Source: Clostridium amylolyticum (GTDB lineage: Bacteria; Bacillota; Clostridia; Clostridiales; Clostridiaceae). From it: DNA of 64,000 nt. Shown here piece by piece: positions 51,371-59,692 of the stretch. The notes beneath the pieces are model-generated. The model made no database searches and had not been told where the DNA came from. It was given only the letters and a program-made list of their open reading frames with translations. The stretch covers positions 124,001 through 188,000 of the forward strand of contig NZ_FQZO01000001.1 in assembly GCF_900142075.1 (NCBI RefSeq). Reading direction: 5' to 3'. The translations under genes and the position numbers were made by a program. Each line of letters starts with the position of its first letter. Positions within the stretch are counted from its first letter, which is position 1.

Positions 51371-53224
51371 ATGAATAAAATAACTGATGATATATTATAT
51401 AGGGTTGAAAAGCCTGCCAGATATATTGGAGGAGAATTAAACATTGTAATTAAGGAAAAATCTAAAGTTGATGTACGATTTGCCTTCTGCTTTCCAGATG
51501 TTTATGAAGTGGGTATGTCTCATTTAGGTACCAAAATACTATATCATAATTTAAATAAAAGAGAAGATACCTATTGCGAAAGAGCCTTTGCTCCATGGCC
51601 AGATATGGAGAAACAGCTGAGGGATAATGATATTCCCTTATACACATTGGAAACTAAGGACACTTTAAAAGAGTTTGATTTTATAGGATTTACACTTCAA
51701 TACGAGATGAGCTACACCAATATACTAAACATGTTAAATCTTTCAAACATACCTCTTAGAGCTTCAGAAAGAGATGAAAGCTATCCTATTATAATTGCAG
51801 GAGGCCCCTGTGCTTATAACCCTGAACCTTTATATGACATAATAGATGTGTTCCAATTAGGTGAAGGAGAAGAGGTTATTAACGAGATAATAGATGTATA
51901 TAAAGAGAATAAAAACAAATTAACTAAGAGTGAGCTTTTATTAGAGCTAAGTAAAATTAAAGGGGTTTATGTGCCTTCCCTTTATGAAGTTAGCTACAAT
52001 GAAGATGGAACCATAAAAGAGTTTAGGGGTAAATACCCAGAAGTACCTAAAAAAGTTGTTAAAAGATTTGTTTCTAATTTTGATGAGTCAGAGTTTCCAG
52101 AAAAACTTATAGTGCCCTACACCGAAATAGTTCATGATAGAGTAGTATTAGAAACCTTTAGAGGATGTACCAATGGATGTAGGTTTTGTCAAGCAGGGAT
52201 GATATATAGACCTGTTAGAGAAAAGAAAACCGCTACGCTTTTATCTCAAGCAGATAAACTTTTAAAGAGCACAGGCTATGAAGAAATATCTCTAAGCTCT
52301 CTAAGCACCTGTGATTATTCAGATATTCAAAACCTCATAAACACTTTAATACTAGAACATGGTGGAAATAATGTAGGTATAGCGTTACCTTCCATAAGGG
52401 TAGATGCCTTTTCCGTGGATCTTATAAAGGCTATACAAAAGGTAAGAAAATCAGGCCTTACCTTTGCACCAGAAGCTGGATCTCAAAGGATGAGAGATGT
52501 TATTAACAAGGGGGTTACAGAAGAAAGGGTTATAGAAGCGGTAAAAAATGCCTTTGAATCAGGCTGGTCCACCATAAAGTTATATTTTATGATCGGCCTT
52601 CCTTATGAAAACATAGAAGACTGTAGCGCTATAGGTGAATTAGCAGAAAAAATAGCTGATGAGTATTTTAAGGTACCTAAGCAAATAAGGAACAAAGGTC
52701 TAAGGATCACTGTAAGTACTTCAATATTTGTACCAAAACCTTTTACTCCTTTTCAATGGGCGCCTATGGCCACAATAGAAAGTGTGGGGGAAAAAATAAA
52801 AGCTGTTAAAACTTCCATGAGGAGTAAATCTATAACCTACAATTATCACCACTCACAGGTTTCATATTTAGAAGCTGTAATTGCTAGAGGGGATAGAAGG
52901 GTTTGTAATGTGATTATTAAAGCTTATGAAAATGGAGCAAAGTTTGATGGTTGGACTGAACATTTCAACTTTGAGCACTGGCAAAAAGCTTTAGAGGATA
53001 GCAATGTAAATGGAGACTTTTATTCCTATAGGGAAAGAAGTACCGAAGAGATACTCCCTTGGGATTTTATTGACATTGGAGTTAATAGAAATTATTTAAT
53101 AAAAGAAAATGAAAAGGCAAAGGATGCTGAGCTTACTCAAAACTGCCGACTAGGATGCACAGGCTGCGGTATAAATATTAACTTTAAGGAAGGGGAGTGT
53201 TTTCATGGTGCGCTATCTAATTAA
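51371..53224 (+). CDS. TIGR03960-type radical SAM protein
   Basis: 617 residues. An N-terminal B12-binding-like region (residues ~30-200) is followed by the radical SAM core with the cluster motif CTNGCRFCQAG (CxxxCxxC) near residues 262-272. It ends in a Cys-rich tail (QNCRLGCTGCGIN). It matches the TIGR03960 family, which in Clostridia is always followed by a DUF2344 protein and RNase G, as here. The modification it performs is not known to me. Its last 20 bases overlap the next gene. Confidence 0.9.
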   Translation: MNKITDDILYRVEKPARYIGGELNIVIKEKSKVDVRFAFCFPDVYEVGMSHLGTKILYHNLNKREDTYCERAFAPWPDMEKQLRDNDIPLYTLETKDTLKEFDFIGFTLQYEMSYTNILNMLNLSNIPLRASERDESYPIIIAGGPCAYNPEPLYDIIDVFQLGEGEEVINEIIDVYKENKNKLTKSELLLELSKIKGVYVPSLYEVSYNEDGTIKEFRGKYPEVPKKVVKRFVSNFDESEFPEKLIVPYTEIVHDRVVLETFRGCTNGCRFCQAGMIYRPVREKKTATLLSQADKLLKSTGYEEISLSSLSTCDYSDIQNLINTLILEHGGNNVGIALPSIRVDAFSVDLIKAIQKVRKSGLTFAPEAGSQRMRDVINKGVTEERVIEAVKNAFESGWSTIKLYFMIGLPYENIEDCSAIGELAEKIADEYFKVPKQIRNKGLRITVSTSIFVPKPFTPFQWAPMATIESVGEKIKAVKTSMRSKSITYNYHHSQVSYLEAVIARGDRRVCNVIIKAYENGAKFDGWTEHFNFEHWQKALEDSNVNGDFYSYRERSTEEILPWDFIDIGVNRNYLIKENEKAKDAELTQNCRLGCTGCGININFKEGECFHGALSN

Positions 53225-53909
53225 GTTTACTAAAGAGCCAGAAATAAAATTTGTAGCTCATTTAGATTTTATGAGAACTATTCAAAGAGTTGTAAGAAGA
53301 GCGGGCCTTCCAGCTGCATATTCTAAGGGGTTTAATCCTCACATGTCTTTATCCTTAGCTCAGCCCTTAGCTGTAGGAGTGTATTCTACTGGAGATTATT
53401 TGGATTTAGACTTAGAAGCTTATGTGAATCCAGAGGAAATGATAAATAAATTAAATGGCTGCAGCCCATTAGGAATAAAGTTTTTGCAGGCAGCAGAGGT
53501 TAAAACTCAAGAAGGTAGAAAAGTACCTCAATCCATGGCGCTTATAGACGCTGCCAGATATACCATAAAAATAAAATGTATAGAGGGTAGCACTTATGAA
53601 GATCAATTTAAAAATATATTAAAAATGGATTCTTGGGTTACCATAAAAAAGAGCAAAAAAGGCAGTAAAGAAGTGGATATTAAGACTATGATTAAAGATT
53701 TTAAATATTCTTTTAAGGATAATGTTTTAATAATCAGTACTCTTATAAGCTGTGGAAGCAGAGAAAATTTATCAGCAGATCTTTTGGCCAGCTACTTTGT
53801 AGACAACATGGAAAATAGTAAAAAAGAAGCCTTCGTAGAGATATATAGGGAAGACATGTATGCCTTAAAGAATAATAAGTTGGTTTCACTAATAAAATAT
53901 GTGAGTTGA
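53205..53909 (+). CDS. DUF2344 (TIGR03936) protein
   Basis: 234 residues. N-terminal motif RYLIKFTKEPEIKFVAHLDF and GLPAAYSKGFNPHMSLSLAQPLAVG are diagnostic. The family occurs either as a separate gene after the TIGR03960 radical SAM protein or fused to it, so the two probably act as one enzyme, perhaps on RNA given the RNase G neighbour. ATG 53205 overlaps the upstream gene by 20 bases, with GGGGAGTG before it. Confidence 0.9.
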   Translation: MVRYLIKFTKEPEIKFVAHLDFMRTIQRVVRRAGLPAAYSKGFNPHMSLSLAQPLAVGVYSTGDYLDLDLEAYVNPEEMINKLNGCSPLGIKFLQAAEVKTQEGRKVPQSMALIDAARYTIKIKCIEGSTYEDQFKNILKMDSWVTIKKSKKGSKEVDIKTMIKDFKYSFKDNVLIISTLISCGSRENLSADLLASYFVDNMENSKKEAFVEIYREDMYALKNNKLVSLIKYVS

Positions 53910-53915
53910 TTAGTT

Positions 53916-55337
53916 ATGAGAGATATATTTATTGAAAGAAATAAAAATATACTTAGAATAGCCGTAAAAGAAGAAGAAAAACTCATGGAGTGCTATATAG
54001 AAGATGATATGGGAGAAGCTATGCCTGGGGAAATATATAAAGGCATAGTGAAAAATGTGGTTCCTGCTATTAAGTGTGCTTTTATAGATATCGGTGGTAG
54101 TAAAAATGCCTATCTTTATCTGGACAGAAAAATTAAAAAAGGTCAAGAAGTTATGGTGGAGGTTATAAAAGAAGAAATTGGTTATAAAGGGGCAAAGGTT
54201 AGTGAAGCTGTAACCATACCAGGGCGATTAGTAGTACTGCACACCTATGATAATGAAGTTAACTTTTCAAAGAAGATTTCTGATAAAGACTTCAAGGAAA
54301 AAGTTATTAATCATATAGAAAAACCTCAAGAGGTAGGAGTAACTGTAAGAACTAAGGCAGAAGAGGCCTCTATAGAAGATATCCAAAAAGAAATAGATGA
54401 ATTGCACAAAAAATTTATACAAATTAAAAGAACCTTTGAATATACTTTGAACCCCAAAAGGATATCCAGTGAAAACAGTATATTTTATAGAATCCTTAGG
54501 GATATAACCAATACTAATACTCATAAGATATATGTGGACACCAAAGAGGATTATAATTTTATAAAAAATTACTTAGAAGATATAATAACCGTAGAAGTAA
54601 TACTTCATCAAGAAGATAGGACACTATTTGATTATTATGGCATTGAAAAAGAAATACTGGCTTTAAGGGGGCATAGGATAAACCTACCTTGCGGAGGATA
54701 TATAATAATAGAAAAAACTGAAGCCATGTACACTATAGATGTAAATACCGGAAAGAATGTCCACGGAAGGAATATGGAAAAGACTATTTATGAAACTAAT
54801 TTAGAAGCGGCTACAGAAGCGGCTAGACAGATTAGGCTTAGGAATCTAAGCGGCATAATAGTGATAGATTTTATTGATTTAAAGGATAAATCCTTACAAG
54901 CTAACATAGTTAACAAGTTAAAAGAATGTTTTGATACGGACTCAAATAAAACTGTTATATATCCTTTTACTGAACTTGGTTTAGTGCAGATTGCAAGAAG
55001 AAGAAGAGGAAAAAATATAAGTGAATTTATAGAAGAAGAGTGTCCAAAATGTCATGGCTTTGGAGTAAGGCTTAGGTTGGATTATATATCATTGCTTATT
55101 AGTAATGAAATTATTAAATTTGAAAATGAAAACAGTATAGATAATATACTCATAGAAATAAATGATAAATATAAAGAAGAAATTCAAAATGATATATTGT
55201 CGTTTATTATGAAGATTAATGGGTTAAATAAAAATATTTATATAAAATATATAAGTGGAAGTGGTTATTTTAAGGTAGAACCTCTACTTTTTCAAAATCA
55301 ATTAGATGCACTTAATGAATATAAGGTAACTCTATAG
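53916..55337 (+). CDS. rng: Ribonuclease G/E family protein
   Basis: 473 residues, RNase G length. An N-terminal S1 domain (GEIYKGIVKNVVPAIKCAFIDIG) is followed by the RNase H-like and DNase I-like subdomains with the catalytic aspartates in YTIDVNTGKN and IIVIDFIDL. The zinc-link CPKCHGFG near residue 378 dimerises the enzyme. It matures rRNA and turns over mRNA. It starts six bases after the DUF2344 gene and is the third gene of that operon. A relic element begins at the base after its stop codon. Confidence 0.95.
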   Translation: MRDIFIERNKNILRIAVKEEEKLMECYIEDDMGEAMPGEIYKGIVKNVVPAIKCAFIDIGGSKNAYLYLDRKIKKGQEVMVEVIKEEIGYKGAKVSEAVTIPGRLVVLHTYDNEVNFSKKISDKDFKEKVINHIEKPQEVGVTVRTKAEEASIEDIQKEIDELHKKFIQIKRTFEYTLNPKRISSENSIFYRILRDITNTNTHKIYVDTKEDYNFIKNYLEDIITVEVILHQEDRTLFDYYGIEKEILALRGHRINLPCGGYIIIEKTEAMYTIDVNTGKNVHGRNMEKTIYETNLEAATEAARQIRLRNLSGIIVIDFIDLKDKSLQANIVNKLKECFDTDSNKTVIYPFTELGLVQIARRRRGKNISEFIEEECPKCHGFGVRLRLDYISLLISNEIIKFENENSIDNILIEINDKYKEEIQNDILSFIMKINGLNKNIYIKYISGSGYFKVEPLLFQNQLDALNEYKVTL

Positions 55338-55477
55338 ATCAAGTGATTCTTAGGTTCAGGTGGGGTTTGTTTTTTGACCACATCTGAACCTTAGAAGAAC
55401 TTATCTAGGCGCTTAGCAGTGCTTATCCCCCACTTTGATAGAAGATGGGGGTATTAGCAATGGTAGCGATCAGATAA
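55338..55477 (-). mobile_element. Relic related to an IS200/IS605-type end, copy C (longest)
   Basis: Read on the minus strand: TTATCTGATCGCTACCATTG then CTAATACCCCCATC, a hairpin with CCCCCA/TGGGGG arms, CTAAGCGCCTAGATAAGTTC, a long hairpin with arms TTCTAAGGTTCAG and CTGAACCTAAGAA, and the end AATCACTTGAT. Copies B and D share these blocks. It has no coding content. It abuts the rng stop codon exactly and may also serve as its terminator. Confidence 0.55.
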
Positions 55478-55492
55478 ATAAAAATAAATTTC

Positions 55493-55521
55493 TTTACAAA
55501 GGTACAGCTATATGGTAAAAT
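55493..55521 (+). promoter_or_regulatory. Promoter of the rplU-prp-rpmA operon
   Basis: TTTACA at 55493-55498 and TAAAAT at 55516-55521 with 17-base spacing. Transcription would start near 55528, giving an ~85-base leader. Confidence 0.7.
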
Positions 55522-55524
55522 TGC

Positions 55525-55610
55525 TTTTGTAAACCGCACACCATTGGTTTTTTAGAAACAACTTCCAAAGAAAGTTGTACCTGAAGTGGCGAGACCGTTA
55601 AGAGGAGGTG
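55525..55610 (+). promoter_or_regulatory. L21 leader (ribosomal protein autoregulatory element)
   Basis: The leader before rplU contains GTAAACCGCACACCATTGG, an ACAACTT/AAGTTGT hairpin, then GTACCTGAAGTGGCGAGACC and the binding site AGAGGAGGTG. This agrees with the Firmicute L21 leader, which binds L21 and represses the operon. The call is by sequence memory and position. Confidence 0.7.
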
Positions 55611-55615
55611 TTTTC

Positions 55616-55930
55616 ATGTACGCAGTAGTAACAACAGGTGGAAAACAATACAGAGTTCAAGAAGGAGACGTTATATACGTTGAAAAATTGGATGCTGAGG
55701 TTGATTCAACAGTTGAGCTTACAGAAGTTCTCGTTGTATCCAAAGGAGAAGGCGAGTTAGTAGTAGGTAAGCCAGTAGTTGAAGGAGCAAAGGTTGTAGC
55801 TAAAGTAGCTGCTCAAGGTAAGTCCAAGAAAGTTATAGTTTTCAAATACAAACGTAAAAAAGACTATAGAAGAAAAGCTGGACACAGACAACCTTATACT
55901 AAACTAACTATAGAAAAAATCGAAGCTTAA
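55616..55930 (+). CDS. rplU: 50S ribosomal protein L21
   Basis: 104 residues, normal length. N-terminus MYAVVTTGGKQYRVQEGDVI and C-terminus KKDYRRKAGHRQPYTKLTIE are characteristic. It binds 23S rRNA in the large subunit. ATG 55616 follows AGGAGGTG at 55603-55610; an in-frame upstream start at 55586 lies in the leader and is rejected. Prp follows two bases after its stop codon. Confidence 0.98.
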   Translation: MYAVVTTGGKQYRVQEGDVIYVEKLDAEVDSTVELTEVLVVSKGEGELVVGKPVVEGAKVVAKVAAQGKSKKVIVFKYKRKKDYRRKAGHRQPYTKLTIEKIEA

Positions 55931-55932
55931 TC

Positions 55933-56259
55933 ATGACTGAAATTAAGTTTAAAAGAAAGTCAGGTCAAATAGTTTCTTTTTCCATGGATGGTCATTCAGG
56001 CTATGCCAGCAGTGGAGAAGACATAGTGTGCGCAGCACTATCAGTACTTTCCCAAAGCATGGTTATTGGAATAGAAGAAGTTTTAAAAATAAATCTTAAG
56101 TATGAAATAGAAGATGGCTTTTTAACCCTTAGTATTGAAGACAACACTGAGGATGAAATAAATAAATGCCAAGTTTTACTTCAAACCATGCTTAAGAGCA
56201 TTGAAAGTATGATAATTTCGTACGGTGAATATATAAACCTGGAAATAGAGGAGGTGTAG
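55933..56259 (+). CDS. prp: Ribosomal-processing cysteine protease Prp
   Basis: 108 residues. The catalytic His and Cys are in DGHSGYASSGEDIVCAALS, the diagnostic motif of the family (formerly YsxB). It removes the N-terminal extension from L27, encoded by the next gene, and is essential in Staphylococcus for that reason. It sits between rplU and rpmA in the conserved order. Confidence 0.96.
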   Translation: MTEIKFKRKSGQIVSFSMDGHSGYASSGEDIVCAALSVLSQSMVIGIEEVLKINLKYEIEDGFLTLSIEDNTEDEINKCQVLLQTMLKSIESMIISYGEYINLEIEEV

Positions 56260-56263
56260 TACT

Positions 56264-56563
56264 ATGTTAATAATGAACCTTCAATTGTTTGCTCACAAAA
56301 AAGGAGTTGGTAGCTCCAAAAACGGCAGAGATTCAGAATCTAAGAGACTTGGTGTTAAGTCTGCAGATGGACAGTTTGTTCTTGCTGGAAACATATTAGT
56401 TAGACAAAGAGGAACAAAGATCCACCCAGGTACTAACGTAGGTAAAGGTAAAGACGATACTTTATTTGCCAAGCTTGATGGTGTTGTTAAGTTTGAAAGA
56501 ATGGGTAAAGACAAGAAAAGAGCTAGCGTTTACCCTGTAAATGTTGAAGAGATAGCTGAATAA
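56264..56563 (+). CDS. rpmA: 50S ribosomal protein L27 precursor
   Basis: 99 residues. The N-terminus MLIMNLQLFAHKKGVGS carries the extension found in Firmicutes; Prp cuts after LQLFA to expose the AHKKG/HKKG end that reaches the peptidyl transferase centre. The rest (SKNGRDSESKRLGVK, RQRGTKIHPGTNVG) is standard. GAGGAGGTG precedes ATG 56264. An in-frame ATG at 56273 would also keep the cleavage site. Confidence 0.98.
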   Translation: MLIMNLQLFAHKKGVGSSKNGRDSESKRLGVKSADGQFVLAGNILVRQRGTKIHPGTNVGKGKDDTLFAKLDGVVKFERMGKDKKRASVYPVNVEEIAE

Positions 56564-56576
56564 TAAAAAGGTTTTT

Positions 56577-56604
56577 AAGCACCCTAAAAAAGGGTGCTTT
56601 TTTA
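56577..56604 (+). terminator. Terminator of the rplU-prp-rpmA operon
   Basis: AAGCACCCT pairs with AGGGTGCTT with an AAAAA loop and six T residues. Confidence 0.9.
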
Positions 56605-56620
56605 AGTAAAAGACTATATT

Positions 56621-56843
56621 AATTTAGAATTGAGAATTTAGAATTTAAAATGAAGGAAAAAGTTCCCCACGGAATTTTCTAAAATATATTTATAGAAACT
56701 CTTGGAGTTTTTCCCTACATTCTAAATTCTACATTAATAAATTATAAATTATGTCCCATTCTCAATTTTAATTAACTAATATTGATACTTTTAGTCTATA
56801 ATATGTATAAACAATTGAGAATTGAGAATTTAGAATTTAAATT
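56621..56843. repeat. Modular inverted-repeat element, copy 5 (rearranged)
   Basis: A left arm at 56621-56656 (AATTTAGAATTGAGAATTTA ... ATGAAGGA), an AAACTC/GAGTTT hairpin near 56695-56712, a right-arm-like part near 56719-56772 (ATTCTAAATTCT, then TCTCAATTTTAATT), and a second left-arm sequence at 56812-56843 (CAATTGAGAATTGAGAATTT). It fills the ~300 bases between rpmA and obg, so the obg promoter must lie in or beside it. TTGATA near 56782 and TATAAA near 56806 are candidates. Confidence 0.65.
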
Positions 56844-56863
56844 ACAAAGTTAGGGGTGAAATT

Positions 56864-58150
56864 ATGTTTTTAGATACTGCAAAATTATTCGTTAAGTCTG
56901 GAGACGGCGGAAATGGATCTATTTCCTTTAGAAGAGAAAAATACATACCACTAGGTGGTCCAGATGGTGGTGACGGTGGAAAAGGCGGAAATGTTATTTT
57001 AGTGGTAGATTCACAGATGACTACACTATTAGATTTTAAGTATAAAAAGAAGTTTGTAGCAGAAAGAGGAACTAATGGTTCAGGCTCTAAATGCTATGGA
57101 AAAGACGGAGAAGATCTTTACATAAAGGTTCCTATGGGTACCATAATTAGAGACGTGGAAACCGATAAGATTATGGCCGACTTATCCCATGCAGGTGACA
57201 CATACGTGGTTTGTAGAGGTGGTAAAGGAGGGAAAGGCAACACTAAGTTTGCTACTCCTACTAGACAGGCACCAAACTTTGCAGAGCCAGGAATGCCAGG
57301 AGAAGAAAGATGGATTTCTTTAGAGTTAAAGCTATTGGCAGATGTGGGGCTTTTAGGATTCCCCAATGTAGGTAAATCCACATTGCTTTCCATGGTTTCA
57401 AAAGCAAGACCTAAGATAGCAAACTATCATTTTACTACCATAAAGCCTAATCTTGGAGTGGTTAGTGTTCCAGGGATACAGCCTTTTGTTATGGCAGATA
57501 TACCGGGTATAATAGAAGGAGCTGCTGAAGGGATTGGTTTAGGATTAGACTTCCTAAGACATATAGAAAGAACTAGGCTTCTTATCCATGTGGTAGATAT
57601 TTCTGGTATTGAAGGACGAGATGCTGTAGAAGATTTTATAAAAATAAATGAAGAACTAAAAAAATATAATATAAAGCTTTGGGATAGACCTCAAATTATA
57701 GCTGCAAATAAGGCTGATATGCTTTATGATGAAGATATATTTAACAACTTTAAAAACAAGCTTAAAGAAATGGGTTATAATAAGGTGTTTAAAATATCTG
57801 CGGCCACTAACGAAGGGGTAGAAGAGCTTATAAAGGAAGCAGCTGCTATGCTTACTACTATACCTGTCACTGAACTTGAAATTTCAGAAGAAGAAAGATT
57901 TGTACCAGAAGATAGGAAATTCTCCTATGCTATTTCCGTAGAAGAAGGAGAAACTGGCAAAGTATATGTTGTGGAAGGCAGCTTCGTAGATAGATTACTT
58001 ATGGCAGTAAATATTAATGAGCCTGATTCATTAAGATACTTCCACAAGGTTCTTAAGAATAAAGGTATTATGGAAGAATTAGTAGACAAGGGCATAGAAG
58101 ATGGAGATACAGTTAGACTTAATGATTTTGAATTTGAGTTTATGAGGTAA
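56864..58150 (+). CDS. obg: Obg family GTPase
   Basis: 428 residues. The N-terminal glycine-rich Obg fold (GDGGNGSISFRREKYIPLGG) leads to the GTPase domain: G1 GFPNVGKSTLL, G3 DIPGIIEGA, G4 NKAD, G5 SAATN. The C-terminal OCT domain follows (RFVPEDRKFSYAISVEE). Obg binds the large ribosomal subunit and links growth and sporulation. AGGGGTG precedes the ATG. yhbY follows 12 bases later. Confidence 0.97.
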   Translation: MFLDTAKLFVKSGDGGNGSISFRREKYIPLGGPDGGDGGKGGNVILVVDSQMTTLLDFKYKKKFVAERGTNGSGSKCYGKDGEDLYIKVPMGTIIRDVETDKIMADLSHAGDTYVVCRGGKGGKGNTKFATPTRQAPNFAEPGMPGEERWISLELKLLADVGLLGFPNVGKSTLLSMVSKARPKIANYHFTTIKPNLGVVSVPGIQPFVMADIPGIIEGAAEGIGLGLDFLRHIERTRLLIHVVDISGIEGRDAVEDFIKINEELKKYNIKLWDRPQIIAANKADMLYDEDIFNNFKNKLKEMGYNKVFKISAATNEGVEELIKEAAAMLTTIPVTELEISEEERFVPEDRKFSYAISVEEGETGKVYVVEGSFVDRLLMAVNINEPDSLRYFHKVLKNKGIMEELVDKGIEDGDTVRLNDFEFEFMR

Positions 58151-58162
58151 GGAGGAATATAA

Positions 58163-58462
58163 TTGATTACAAGTAAACAAAGGGCATATTTAAGATCTTT
58201 AGCAAACAATATTAGCCCTATATTTCAATTAGGAAAAAATGGCATTGAAGAGGCTTTTTTAAATCAGATAGAATCAGCACTAGAGGCAAGGGAGCTAATA
58301 AAGATATCTGTATTAGAAAACAGTGGCCAGGACACCCGTGAAGCATCTGACAAGATATGTGAAGCCATTGGATGTGAAGGGGTTCAGGTTATAGGAAATA
58401 AGATAGTGCTTTATAAGCAATCTTTAAAGAAACCTAAAATTGAACTGCCAAAAGGTAAATAA
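58163..58462 (+). CDS. yhbY: YhbY family RNA-binding protein (CRM domain)
   Basis: 99 residues. The CRM-domain pattern is TSKQRAYLRSLANNISPIFQ, QLGKNGIEEAF and the GxxG loop region in CEGVQVIGNKIVLYK. YhbY associates with pre-50S particles. The start is TTG 58163 with AAGGAGGA in front. It is part of obg-yhbY-nadD-yqeK. Confidence 0.94.
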   Translation: MITSKQRAYLRSLANNISPIFQLGKNGIEEAFLNQIESALEARELIKISVLENSGQDTREASDKICEAIGCEGVQVIGNKIVLYKQSLKKPKIELPKGK

Positions 58463-58470
58463 TTTTTACC

Positions 58471-59073
58471 ATGAAGAAAATTGGGTTAATAGGTGGAACC
58501 TTCAATCCAATACACAATGGACACCTTTATATAGCTTCAGAAGCTATGGAAAAATTAAAGCTTCAAGAAATAATATTTATGCCAGCAGGAAATCCACCTC
58601 ATAAAAGGAATAAAGACATACTGGATGCTAATATTAGAAGTGAAATGGTAAATCTTGCTGTAAGAGATTACAGCGGATTTACCCTATGTGACTATGAAGT
58701 AAATAAAGAAGGTTATAGCTACACTTATGAAACACTTAAATATTTAAAAAGTATATATGAAGATATTGAAATATATTTTATTACAGGTGCGGATTGTTTA
58801 GTAGATATATTTACTTGGAAAAATGTTGAAGAGATTTTAAAGCTTTCACATTTTGTAGTATTTAATAGACCTGGTTACCCATTGGAAGATTTATTAGTGC
58901 AAAAAGAAAAGGTAGAAAGATACTACAATAAAGAGATAATATTTTTAAATTTATTGCAGATGGATATATCTTCTACAGATATTAGAAACAGGATAAAAAA
59001 TAATTCTCATTACAGGTTTTTTGTTCCTGATAATGTTTATAGTTTCATAGAAAAGCTTGAATTATATAGATAA
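58471..59073 (+). CDS. nadD: Nicotinate-nucleotide adenylyltransferase
   Basis: 200 residues. The nucleotidyltransferase motif GGTFNPIHNGHLYIA at residues 8-22, PAGNPPHKRN, and the late SSTDIRNRI are diagnostic. It makes NaAD from nicotinate mononucleotide and ATP in NAD synthesis. It is followed by yqeK, a standard pair. Confidence 0.97.
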   Translation: MKKIGLIGGTFNPIHNGHLYIASEAMEKLKLQEIIFMPAGNPPHKRNKDILDANIRSEMVNLAVRDYSGFTLCDYEVNKEGYSYTYETLKYLKSIYEDIEIYFITGADCLVDIFTWKNVEEILKLSHFVVFNRPGYPLEDLLVQKEKVERYYNKEIIFLNLLQMDISSTDIRNRIKNNSHYRFFVPDNVYSFIEKLELYR

Positions 59074-59092
59074 TTTAAAAAGAGGTATGGAA

Positions 59093-59662
59093 ATGTGGAG
59101 TGAAGAGCAAATTGATGAATATTTAAAAGAAAATATTCATGAGAGCAGATATATACATATAATAGGTGTGGTAGAGACCTCTGAAAATCTTGCAGAAATT
59201 TATGGAGGGGATATACGCAAGGCTAGATTATCAGCCTATATACACGACGCAGCAAAGTATATACCAAAGGATAAAATTATAAGTATAATAACTGATAATG
59301 GCTATGAAATAACAGAGGAAGATAGGGATATGCCCCATCTTCTCCATGGACTTGCCGGTGCCATTATAGGAAAAAATGTTATGGGTATTGATGATGAAGA
59401 AGTATTTAATGCTGCTAGATATCATACTACTGGCAGAGAAAACATGTCTCTTCTAGAAAAGATAATATTTATAGCAGATTTTATAGAACCTTCCAGGGAC
59501 TATCCAGGAGTAGAATATTTAAGGGAACTTACCCTAAAAGATTTAGATAAAGCTTTAATTCAAGCCTTTGATAACACTGTTAAGTATGTTATAGAGAAAG
59601 GGCTTATGATTCATACGGATACTATAAAATCTAGAAATTATTTACTAAAACAAAAGAGGTAA
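59093..59662 (+). CDS. yqeK: YqeK family HD-domain Ap4A hydrolase
   Basis: 189 residues. HD-superfamily metal ligands: the early His in SRYIHIIGVVE, the HD in YIHDAAKYIP, the His pair in LLHGLAG, and the late D in FIADFIEPSRDYPG. Bacterial YqeK proteins cleave diadenosine tetraphosphate symmetrically. The start at ATG 59093 is seven bases after AAAGAGG; ATG 59087 is too close. A longer in-frame start inside nadD is unlikely. Confidence 0.93.
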   Translation: MWSEEQIDEYLKENIHESRYIHIIGVVETSENLAEIYGGDIRKARLSAYIHDAAKYIPKDKIISIITDNGYEITEEDRDMPHLLHGLAGAIIGKNVMGIDDEEVFNAARYHTTGRENMSLLEKIIFIADFIEPSRDYPGVEYLRELTLKDLDKALIQAFDNTVKYVIEKGLMIHTDTIKSRNYLLKQKR

Positions 59663-59692
59663 AATCACAAATAACCTTTAATGGAGGCATAG

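Noticed and set aside
1897..56843. Repeated AATTGAGAATTT arms as a CRISPR array
   Set aside because: Copies are scattered kilobases apart, inverted relative to each other within each locus, and there are no regular spacers or cas genes.
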